Part shown: positions 22,189 to 29,285 of the stretch, one piece after another
Layout: each line of letters opens with the position of its first letter
How positions within the stretch are numbered: the first letter of the stretch is position 1
Source: Planctomycetota bacterium
Lineage (GTDB): Bacteria; Planctomycetota; Phycisphaerae; Phycisphaerales; Phycisphaeraceae
Length of the DNA: 32,379 nucleotides
Reading direction: 5' to 3'
Assembly (NCBI GenBank): GCA_024279275.1
Contig: JAJRRS010000193.1
Location: forward strand, 1 to 32,379
Translations under genes and position numbers: made by a program
The notes under the pieces: generated by a model
What the model saw: the letters and a program-made list of their open reading frames with translations, nothing else
Told to the model about the DNA's origin: nothing
The model's database searches: none

Positions 22189-23706
22189 ATGCCCAGACCC
22201 ACCCTGCTCGCCCTCGTGTTTCTGTTGGCTGCTGCACCGACGCTCGCCCTAGGCGAATACCAACTCGAGATCGGCCCCGACACCACCGTCATCGATGGCC
22301 CACTGAACCCCGACGGCACCATCAACTACCTCGCCTACCTCAATAAAAAACTCAGCGAAGGTGTCACACCCGAAAACAACTTCGCAGTGGATGTGGCGAT
22401 GGTGATGAGCGAAGAATCATGGCAGAGTGATGCGCTACGGGAGAAGGCGTTGAGAGAGCTTGGCTTGTTCCCACCGACTACGGGCCATTCGGTGTTCGTT
22501 AGGTTTGGGGAGTATCTGGGGAAGAATGTAGACGATCTTACCAACGACCCTGATTGGCAGAAGGCTGCTGATGCGACGAGACACCCTTGGTCTGCTGACG
22601 AATATCCCGATGTAAAGCGATGGTTAGATAATCAAGCGAACGTACTTGATCGCATCAGCTTGGGAGTTTCCAAGATACATTTTGCGATGCCGTTGAATGT
22701 TGTGGATGGTGAACTGGAGGGGCTTGATAATATCCCTTTGCCCTGGTTAGGAACTCTCAGAAGCCTTGCGCGTGCTTATACCGCCCGTGCTCAGTTTCGG
22801 GTCGGGGCCGGCGATCTCTGCGGGGCGTGGGAGGACGTTCGGGATGCTCATAAAATGGCGTGTTTACTTGAAAATGAGCCGGTTTCACTCTCGTGGTTAG
22901 TTGCAGAGTCCGTTCATGAGATGGGCTGGCAAGTGGTCGAGAGCATCGCTTCGAGTGAACATCTCACATCGATGCAAGCTAAAACCATGTTGGCGGACCT
23001 ACAATCACTACGACCCTTCTCGTCCTTCGTCGATACATACGATCTCCAGGTTAGGATGAGTATGTTGGACACTGTTTGTCGTTGTGCGAATGGGCAAAAA
23101 GTTGATTCTGTGTTATCTGAAGCGGTGTGCTCCATGATGGCGTCGGATCAATTTGACCTCAACGCTGCTCTTCGGATGAGCAACTTATGGATAGATCGAT
23201 TTGTTGCAGCTAGCGGACAGGGAGACTTCTCTGCTCGAGATGCTGCCTTGCATGCCACGGCTGATTCACTCGAAGAACAGGTGCGGTTGGCATTGCAGCT
23301 CTACGGTGAGGGCGATGAAGAAGCGGTTAGATTGTTGGGGCCTCAGATTGCAGAGAGCAATAAATATACGGTAGCGACGATGTATCGGGTTGTTTACCTA
23401 ATGCGTGCTTCGCCTGAGAATTTACATCACTATCAGGCAGAGGAAGATAATCGTCGTGAATTATTACCAGCTGTACTCGCTATCGGTGGTTACCACGCCG
23501 AGCACGGCGAGTTCCCGCCGAACCTTAACGCCTTGGTCCCTGAATACCTCGACAGTCTGCCGACGGACTTCGCGACCGGTGAGTTGCCGGTGTACCGGGT
23601 CGAAGAGGGGGCGGCGGTTGTTTATAGCTTTGGGACCAATCTGAAAGATGATGGTGGGGTGGACGATAATGAAAACGGCGACATCGTTTTTCGGGTCGAA
23701 CGTTGA
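22189..23706 (+). CDS. Secreted protein with pseudopilin-like C-terminal domain, mosaic composition
   Basis: A 505-residue exported protein of unknown function. A signal peptide is clear (MPRPTLLALVFLLAAAPTLA). Residues about 60-420 are mostly helical and match nothing I know. The last 75 residues (GGYHAEHGEFPPNLNALVPE then YLDSLPTDFATGELPVY and SFGTNLKDDGGVDDNENGDI) look like the C-terminal domain of type II secretion pseudopilins, but there is no prepilin N-terminus. GGGAGG at 22178-22183, five bases before ATG 22189, fixes the start. The central third is visibly more AT-rich (near 45% GC in sampled lines) than its two ends and the flanking genes. Confidence 0.8.
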   Translation: MPRPTLLALVFLLAAAPTLALGEYQLEIGPDTTVIDGPLNPDGTINYLAYLNKKLSEGVTPENNFAVDVAMVMSEESWQSDALREKALRELGLFPPTTGHSVFVRFGEYLGKNVDDLTNDPDWQKAADATRHPWSADEYPDVKRWLDNQANVLDRISLGVSKIHFAMPLNVVDGELEGLDNIPLPWLGTLRSLARAYTARAQFRVGAGDLCGAWEDVRDAHKMACLLENEPVSLSWLVAESVHEMGWQVVESIASSEHLTSMQAKTMLADLQSLRPFSSFVDTYDLQVRMSMLDTVCRCANGQKVDSVLSEAVCSMMASDQFDLNAALRMSNLWIDRFVAASGQGDFSARDAALHATADSLEEQVRLALQLYGEGDEEAVRLLGPQIAESNKYTVATMYRVVYLMRASPENLHHYQAEEDNRRELLPAVLAIGGYHAEHGEFPPNLNALVPEYLDSLPTDFATGELPVYRVEEGAAVVYSFGTNLKDDGGVDDNENGDIVFRVER

Positions 23707-23720
23707 TGAGTGATCGCGGA

Positions 23721-23801
23721 CGCTCCGGTCGCAAGCGACCGGGCTAAACGGGGGCGTGTTGGGTGGGCGCAGTTAAGCCCGGTCGCTTGCGACCGGAGGG
23801 G
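23721..23801. repeat. Paired palindromic repeat (double hairpin)
   Basis: Two inverted copies of CCGGTCGCAAGCGACCGG, at about 23724-23741 and 23779-23796. Each is itself a perfect palindrome, and together they form a larger inverted repeat (TCCGGTCGC...GGGCTAAAC / GTTAAGCCC...GCGACCGGA). This is the arrangement of REP/BIME-type elements. It lies 15 bases after a stop codon. Confidence 0.85.
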
Positions 23802-23977
23802 CGACGGGGGTGTCGATGTCAGGCTGTTTTCAGTCGATCCATCCGAAGTATCCGAGCCAAACCCCCGCCCTTGCCCGCCCCGTTTTGCCGAAAAAAGCGG
23901 GCTGCGGTACGCTACCCGCCTGGTGATAGTCACCATTCCATAATTTTTCCTAGTTTTTACCGATTGAGGCCACGACC

Positions 23978-25168
23978 ATGTTTGACGCTGTTAAACCCGC
24001 TGCCCCCGACGCGATCCTTGGTTTGACCGAGGCTTATAACGCTGATGATCGGCCCGGGAAGATCAACCTGGGTGTGGGGGTCTATAAAGACGCCTCCGGC
24101 AAGACGCCGGTGCTGGCGACCGTCAAGGAAGCGGAGCGTCGGCTGATCGACACCGAGGCTTCCAAGAGCTACAAGCCCATCGACGGCGACCCGGCGTATG
24201 GGGCGTGCGTGCAGGCTATGCTTTTTGGGGTCGATAGTTCGATCGTGACAGAAAAACGTGCGGCGACCAGCCACTGCCCCGGCGGCACCGGGGCGCTGCG
24301 CGTCGCAGGGGACTACCTGCACGCCAATCATCCCAGCGCGACGCTCTGGCTCAGTGATGAGACCTGGCCGAACCACCCGGCGATCTTTACCGCCGCCGGC
24401 TTGCCGATGAAGCGGTACCCGTACTTTGATGCCAAAGCCAACGCGCTTAACTTCGACGCGATGCTTGATGGCTTGTCCAAAGCCTCGGCGGGGGACGTCG
24501 TCTTACTGCACGGCTGCTGCCATAACCCTACGGGTGTGGACCTTGGGCCTGACCAGTGGGTGAAGGTTGCCGATCTGTGTGCCGGCAAGGGGCTGCTGCC
24601 GCTGTTGGATTTTGCCTACCAGGGTTTCGCTGAGGGGATCGAGCAAGACGCGGTCGGGCTGCGTGCTCTGGCTTCGAAGGTGTCTGAATTGATCGTCTGC
24701 GGGAGCTTCTCGAAGAACTTTGGTTTGTATAACGAACGTGTCGGCTCGCTGACATTCGTTGCGGGTTCGGCTGACACCGCCAAGGCTGTGCAGAGCCAGG
24801 TCAAGGCCTGTGTCCGCCGAAACTACTCCAACCCACCTGCCCACGGCGGGGCGGTCGTGACGACCATCCTCCAGGACCAAGCCCTGACCACCCAGTGGCA
24901 CGGCGAACTCACCGAGATGCGCGAACGGATCAACGGGGTGCGCAGCCTGTTCGTCAACACGCTTGCCCAGAAGGGTGCGAACCGTGATTTCTCATTCATC
25001 ACACAGCAACGCGGGATGTTCAGCTACTCGGGCTTGACCAAGGACCAGGTCGGGCAACTGCGTGACAAGCACGCGGTCTACATCGTCGGCTCCGGGCGCA
25101 TCAATGTCGCCGGCATGACCGAAGGCAACATGGACAAGCTCTGCGAAGCGATTGTGGATGTGCTGTAG
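23978..25168 (+). CDS. aspC: Aspartate/aromatic-amino-acid aminotransferase, class I
   Basis: A 396-residue PLP enzyme of the AspC/TyrB type, exchanging amino groups between aspartate (or aromatic amino acids) and 2-oxoglutarate. It aligns from its first residue: MFDAVKPAAPDAILGLTEAY, then PGKINLGVGVYKD. Active-site residues seen are the PLP lysine Lys246 in CGSFSKNFGLYNERVG, Asp211 in LLPLLDFAYQGF, Asn183 in CHNPTG, and the C-terminal carboxylate-binding arginine in GSGRINVAGM. The length matches the family. GAGG at 23966-23969 lies eight bases before the ATG. AspC and TyrB cannot be separated by eye. Confidence 0.92.
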   Translation: MFDAVKPAAPDAILGLTEAYNADDRPGKINLGVGVYKDASGKTPVLATVKEAERRLIDTEASKSYKPIDGDPAYGACVQAMLFGVDSSIVTEKRAATSHCPGGTGALRVAGDYLHANHPSATLWLSDETWPNHPAIFTAAGLPMKRYPYFDAKANALNFDAMLDGLSKASAGDVVLLHGCCHNPTGVDLGPDQWVKVADLCAGKGLLPLLDFAYQGFAEGIEQDAVGLRALASKVSELIVCGSFSKNFGLYNERVGSLTFVAGSADTAKAVQSQVKACVRRNYSNPPAHGGAVVTTILQDQALTTQWHGELTEMRERINGVRSLFVNTLAQKGANRDFSFITQQRGMFSYSGLTKDQVGQLRDKHAVYIVGSGRINVAGMTEGNMDKLCEAIVDVL

Positions 25169-25234
25169 GGTGAAGTGCTGATCTGTGATTGCTGATTGCT
25201 GAGGTTTCGGACTCGATCGCTGTCACGATTGTAG

Positions 25235-26230
25235 CTATTCCGCATGGGCGTAACGCTTGCGGTTTAGCGTTCCCAATGCGCATCCAAATCCCATCAGAGC
25301 CACGGTTGCTGGCTCGGGGATGACGCTGTTGTTTTGCGGTGCCCCTGGCGGCGTGCCCGCGTTCCAATTACCCAAGACGAGGTTCAGGTCGTCGATGCCG
25401 ACGAACCCGTCGCCGGTGAGATCGCCCGAGGCTGGATCGCCCGGGGTGACGCTCTGGTTCCACGCGCCAATGACGGTATTCAGGTCGTTGATGCCGACGA
25501 ATCCATCGAAGTCCAGGTCTCCGATGGGCGGTTCGACATGGATGATCGTGGGTGCGGTGGCGCCGGTGAATCCCGCGCCGAGGAATCCAGTGACCGCGTT
25601 TTGGCCTTGGTCCGTAACGGTCATGCTGCCCTCAGGTTCGGTGAAGTTAAAGAGTAACTGGGTGTAGGCGTCTGGCAAGAAGTCGCCTTGCGGGGGGGTG
25701 AACGAGGTGCCTGCATAGCGTGCGTTGCTTGAGACGCGGAAGGTATCGATCAGGCCGATGAACCCGGCCTTGAAGTTTTCACGGACAAAGCCTCCCAGAT
25801 TTGCGAGGCTGAAGGATGCGTCTCTGATATTCCCCGACGCGCCGCGCAGGGCGATCAGGTTGCCATCCAGATACAGCCGTTCCTGGTTGCCAGCGAAGAC
25901 GTAAGCCACATGATACCACTGGTAGGGCGTCAGGGTGATGGGTGCGGAGAATTGGTTGGGGCGATTGATGTCATAGCTATAGGCGGTGAGGGAATTGTTG
26001 GCGATGCCAAGGAGTTTATCTTCTTCCTTGATCCGCCACTCGCTGAAGATACTGCCGCCAGCACCCCGTAGTTGGATCCGTGCCTCGTAGGTGGCGGCGA
26101 TCCCCAGCGTGGTGTTGCCGTTGAGGCTGATGGTGTCGGTGGGGCTGTCGAAGAGCGCGAAGTCAGCCAGTGCAAGAGGCCCGGTCGTACAAACAGCGAG
26201 AAGGGCGACGACGAACGCATATTGGCGCAT
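25235..26230 (-). CDS. LamG-like, dockerin-type PEP-CTERM secreted protein
   Basis: A 331-residue exported protein. It has a signal peptide (about 1-22), a LamG/concanavalin-like domain (about 25-195, with YHVAYVFAGNQERLYLDGN and FIGLIDTFRVSSNARYAG), then two dockerin-like calcium-binding repeats (DLDFDGFVGINDLNTVIGAW and DLTGDGFVGIDDLNLVLGNW). It ends with the sorting tail VIPEPATVALMGFGCAL then RKR. PEP-CTERM tails are recognised by exosortase, which would cut and attach the protein to the surface. GGAGA nine bases before ATG 26230 supports the start over an in-frame ATG at 26257. It has the same domain end as its upstream neighbour. Confidence 0.87.
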   Translation of the reverse strand: MRQYAFVVALLAVCTTGPLALADFALFDSPTDTISLNGNTTLGIAATYEARIQLRGAGGSIFSEWRIKEEDKLLGIANNSLTAYSYDINRPNQFSAPITLTPYQWYHVAYVFAGNQERLYLDGNLIALRGASGNIRDASFSLANLGGFVRENFKAGFIGLIDTFRVSSNARYAGTSFTPPQGDFLPDAYTQLLFNFTEPEGSMTVTDQGQNAVTGFLGAGFTGATAPTIIHVEPPIGDLDFDGFVGINDLNTVIGAWNQSVTPGDPASGDLTGDGFVGIDDLNLVLGNWNAGTPPGAPQNNSVIPEPATVALMGFGCALGTLNRKRYAHAE

Positions 26231-26271
26231 GACAATAATCTCCGGAGAAAGCCTCATGTTACATCATTGCT

Positions 26272-26281
26272 GGGGGGGGGG
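26272..26281. repeat. G10 homopolymer between two PEP-CTERM genes
   Basis: Ten consecutive G residues, 41 bases upstream of the ATG at 26230, in the 73-base gap between two minus-strand genes. Slippage would change the spacing in the upstream region of the downstream gene. Confidence 0.9.
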
Positions 26282-26303
26282 CAATAAAAATCGTGGAGGA
26301 TTC

Positions 26304-28337
26304 CTAATTGCTTGCTTTATGAGGAACGAACATATCGGCTCGGGGATAGCGTCGCATGATGGCTGTTACACCCAATGCGATAAGCATGGCGGTCCCCGGC
26401 TCGGGGATGTTGGTCGCGCTGTCCGGTTTCCCCGGCGGTGTGCCGACGTTCCAGTTGCCCAGGATCTGGTTCAGGTCGTCGATGCCTACAAACCCGTCGC
26501 CGGTTGTGTCTCCCGAGGTGAGGTCGCCGGGGGTGACGGTCTGGTTCCAGTTAGCCAGGACGATATTCAGGTCGCCGATGCCGACGAAGCCGTCGCCGTC
26601 GAGGTCGCCGTCGAGTTGTGGTGGGGTGAGTGAGCCGTTGTTGTTGTAGGCGACATCATCGAGGAAGAAGGTCGCGTTGCCTGCGCCGTAGAAGAAGATG
26701 GAGTCCAGGGTGAATGTCGGGCCGGTGATCAGGCCGTCGCCGTTGACCCAGCCGGACCATTGCGAGTCGTCATCGAGGTCCCACTGATAGAGATGCCATT
26801 GGCCGTCGGCGATGACGGGCTTGAGGAAGCCGCGGTCGGCGCTGCTGGGGTCGTCCAGGCCGATCTGCACGGTCAGCCCGATGTCGGTGGTCATCAGCCA
26901 GAAGCCGATCCAGCCTTGGGCATCGATCGGCACGTTGTTCGCGGGATCGCCGATGCCCGAGACGTGGCGGAGTGTCCAGCCGCCGGGGTCGCCATCGACC
27001 GTGATCCGTTGCGAGGCGATGCCGTCGTGAAATTCCGAGGTGTCGCGGTCGGCGGTGGCGCTGTTGATGTTGCGGTTGCTGCCGGAGTAAGTGGCGCTGG
27101 CGTAGAAGCTGCCCTCGTCGACCTCGAAATCGACCAGCGGGACGATCACTCCGCCGGGCGGCGGCGGGTCGGTGACGATGGTCGAGTCGATGAAGCTCTG
27201 GATGTTGGCGACCTGCTGATTGCTGTAGGCGGTGCCGTTGAACAGGTGTCCCCAGTCGTACATTGTTGAGCCGTTGGCGCCGGCACCGTAGAGGGCCTGG
27301 AGTTGCTGGGTGACCAGGTCCGTGCTGTCGCCGTACACCGCGTGGAGGTAAGGCCCAAGACCCGGTGCGATCAGGGTGTTGGTCGGGATGCTCATGACAC
27401 TCTGGATGTTCGGCTGCAGCAGGTAATTATTGGACTGGTGCAGGTACATCATCGGCATGGCGATATCCAGCAGGTCGTTCTCAAGCCAGGTGCGGTATTC
27501 CTGGAGGTATTGGTTGGCACCGATGTCGGGGTCGCGCCAGACGGCGGCGGAGAGTTGGGCGTTGGGGTCGGCGTTTTTGACAGTGGTCTTCAGGTCGCCG
27601 ACCAGGTCGGTGATGCGGTCACGGATGTATTGCTGGTACGCCCCGACGTTGGCTGGGTCGGCACCGTCCAGACCGGTGGCGGCCTGGAACATCGCGTGAG
27701 ATTGGGCGTCGTGAGGCAGGGCGTCGAAGTCGATGCTCCCGACGTAACGGGTGTAGTCAAGCTGCAGCCCATCGACGTCGTAGTTGCTGACGATATCGTC
27801 GGCGATGTTGTTGATGTGCTGCTGCCACTGGGGGTTGATCGGGTTGGCGATGACGTAGCCGGACTGCAGAGGCTGGAGGTTGCCGTTGATATCTTCGATG
27901 CGGTAGCTTGGGTTGGTGTTGTACCAGGGGTGTGGGATGGTGGTGGACGTGCTCGGGGGCGTTGTGCCGTTCCACAAGGGCATGGTGTTGATCCAGGCGT
28001 GCAGCTTCATGCCGTTGGCGTGGGCGGCGTCGATGGCGGTTTGCAGCGGGTCCCAACTGCCGGATAGCGCCTGGGCGCGAGGCTCAAAGTTGGAGTTGTA
28101 GTAGGCATCGCCCTGGCCTCGGACCTGAAAGATCACGTCGGTGGTCCCCATGCTTGCGGCGTCGGCCATGATCTGCTGCACACCTAAGACACCGAGGTTG
28201 CGGTAGTCGAACCTGTCGACCCACAGGCCCCGGAAGTCGGCGAAGTCGCCCGTGAGCGCTGCGTCGGCGCTCTGCGACAGGCACCCAACGAAAATGAGGA
28301 TCAGGCAGAGCAAGCGGGAGAGAGAGATTTGTGTCAT
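26304..28337 (-). CDS. Family-10-like glycoside hydrolase (GHL10/DUF187) with dockerin and PEP-CTERM
   Basis: A 677-residue secreted protein. A signal peptide ends near 26. Residues about 34-390 form a GHL10 (DUF187) TIM-barrel domain: FRGLWVDRFDYRN, VIFQVRGQGDAYY, MKLHAWINTMPLWNG, VDGLQLDYTRYVG, DIAMPMMYLHQ. This family is assumed to cleave polysaccharides. Residues about 405-565 form a beta-sandwich resembling a carbohydrate-binding module. Two dockerin-like repeats (DGDLDGDGFVGIGDLNIVLA and DTTGDGFVGIDDLNQILGNW) come next, then the tail NIPEPGTAMLIALGVTAIMRR. A further 14 residues follow the arginines, longer than usual for PEP-CTERM tails. AAGGTCCAAGAG precedes the ATG. Substrate unknown. 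Confidence 0.87.
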   Translation of the reverse strand: MTQISLSRLLCLILIFVGCLSQSADAALTGDFADFRGLWVDRFDYRNLGVLGVQQIMADAASMGTTDVIFQVRGQGDAYYNSNFEPRAQALSGSWDPLQTAIDAAHANGMKLHAWINTMPLWNGTTPPSTSTTIPHPWYNTNPSYRIEDINGNLQPLQSGYVIANPINPQWQQHINNIADDIVSNYDVDGLQLDYTRYVGSIDFDALPHDAQSHAMFQAATGLDGADPANVGAYQQYIRDRITDLVGDLKTTVKNADPNAQLSAAVWRDPDIGANQYLQEYRTWLENDLLDIAMPMMYLHQSNNYLLQPNIQSVMSIPTNTLIAPGLGPYLHAVYGDSTDLVTQQLQALYGAGANGSTMYDWGHLFNGTAYSNQQVANIQSFIDSTIVTDPPPPGGVIVPLVDFEVDEGSFYASATYSGSNRNINSATADRDTSEFHDGIASQRITVDGDPGGWTLRHVSGIGDPANNVPIDAQGWIGFWLMTTDIGLTVQIGLDDPSSADRGFLKPVIADGQWHLYQWDLDDDSQWSGWVNGDGLITGPTFTLDSIFFYGAGNATFFLDDVAYNNNGSLTPPQLDGDLDGDGFVGIGDLNIVLANWNQTVTPGDLTSGDTTGDGFVGIDDLNQILGNWNVGTPPGKPDSATNIPEPGTAMLIALGVTAIMRRYPRADMFVPHKASN

Positions 28338-28446
28338 CTCTTGGACCTTATTTTGTCAGGAAGAGCAAGCCGGGTGGGTTACAGACAATCTATTACATAA
28401 TAATCCAAAAGAAACGCGGGTTCCAGCAAAATAGAGGTGGTGGGGC

Positions 28447-28545
28447 ATGGAAATCGCAGGTTTCGCTGGAAAACTCATTGCTCTTGGCAGAGGTATCAAG
28501 CAAGAAGCGGTGAAGACCACCCGGAGCCATCAGGACCAATTTTAA
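28447..28545 (+). CDS. Candidate 32-residue amphipathic peptide
   Basis: ATG 28447 opens a 32-codon frame, MEIAGFAGKLIALGRGIKQE followed by AVKTTRSHQDQF. AGAGG at 28433-28437 lies nine bases upstream. The N-terminal 20 residues can form an amphipathic helix (hydrophobic I3, F6, L10, I11, L13, I17) with Lys and Arg between. The stop codon lies inside the left arm of the palindrome at 28527-28588. It is much too short for statistical support, so treat it as a hypothesis. Confidence 0.27.
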   Translation: MEIAGFAGKLIALGRGIKQEAVKTTRSHQDQF

Positions 28546-28588
28546 CTTAAATGTTATATAATATTTAAGTTAAAATTGATTCTGATGG
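28527..28588. repeat. AT-rich palindrome with 26-base arms
   Basis: The left arm at 28527-28552 and right arm at 28563-28588 are inverted with 24 of 26 positions matching, around a ten-base loop GTTATATAAT. The core ATTTTAACTTAAAT / ATTTAAGTTAAAAT is perfectly paired. It lacks a T-tract on either strand, so it is not an ordinary terminator. Confidence 0.9.
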
Positions 28589-28669
28589 TCGCCGTTTCAA
28601 TGTTGAGGCCGTATGGGGTGTGGCGGGGCGTGTGGATTGTGTGGACAGAGAAACAAGGTGCTATTGGCG

Positions 28670-29218
28670 TTAGCCTTCGGTCGAGGTTGTCTTGCGTTGT
28701 TCGGCCAGGGTCTTGGGGCGTTTTCCGAACCTGGGCTTGTGCCGGCCAATGGTGATGACCACGATCAGGGCGAGGACCGCGATATCAACGGTCAATGTGA
28801 AGCGTCCCATCAACTCGGCCACCCGATCCAGGTCCCCGGCGTCCAGAGCTTCTCTTGCGTGATGGACCAGCCATCGGCCTGTCAGGTGCAGCGGTGGTAG
28901 CGTCAAGATCAGCAGCACGACCTTGACTTGGAACCATCGCATCTTCAGGAAGACCTTGGGGTGTTGCCAAAATAAGAGCACGCCCAAGAGCACCACGCAG
29001 AAGACCGCAGGGACGATTAGATACAGGAATAAAGTGCTGCTGGTTGTGATCACGAACGTCCATTGTTCGTGAGTCTGCGGTTCGCTTGTGTGAAGCAGGA
29101 CGGCGGCGGCGAGAAATCCGCCGAACAACGCGGCGACGGAAAGGATCTTTGGGATCAAAAGCCAAGGCCGGATGCCTCGTCCGGGGCGTCGGCCGTGCTT
29201 GTTTACAGGGTCAGTCAT
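28670..29218 (-). CDS. Four-helix membrane protein of unknown function
   Basis: A 182-residue protein with a basic N-terminus and four predicted helices (about 20-42, 55-85, 100-118, 140-160), ending in a basic tail (HKPRFGKRPKTLAEQRK). The layout recalls DUF2269/CopD-like proteins and the gene at 14081-14539, with conserved-looking WF and HH residues (MRWFQVKVVLL, GRWLVHHAREAL), but I cannot name the family. It is divergent from the WecA-type gene (67-base spacer). No clear ribosome-binding site. Confidence 0.7.
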   Translation of the reverse strand: MTDPVNKHGRRPGRGIRPWLLIPKILSVAALFGGFLAAAVLLHTSEPQTHEQWTFVITTSSTLFLYLIVPAVFCVVLLGVLLFWQHPKVFLKMRWFQVKVVLLILTLPPLHLTGRWLVHHAREALDAGDLDRVAELMGRFTLTVDIAVLALIVVITIGRHKPRFGKRPKTLAEQRKTTSTEG

Positions 29219-29285
29219 ACCCGGAGTTTACCGTGTTCCACCGACCCCGGTTTGCCAATCGGCACGGGGGCGTATCCAATAGGGC

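Larger units (their letters stand above)
28338..28669. other. Intergenic region between the glycosidase gene and a membrane-protein gene
   Basis: About 332 bases. It holds AT-rich promoter-like sequence for the minus-strand glycosidase gene (TTGCTG and GATTAT, 18 bases apart on the minus strand, weak), a tiny plus-strand candidate gene at 28447-28545, and a large AT-rich palindrome at 28527-28588. I see no RNA gene in the remainder. Confidence 0.6.

Noticed and set aside
27303-28067. A 254-codon open frame on the plus strand antisense to the glycosidase gene
   Set aside because: Its product is a Val/Gly/Asp-rich mirror of the real gene, which has a signal peptide, clear domains and a sorting tail on the other strand.
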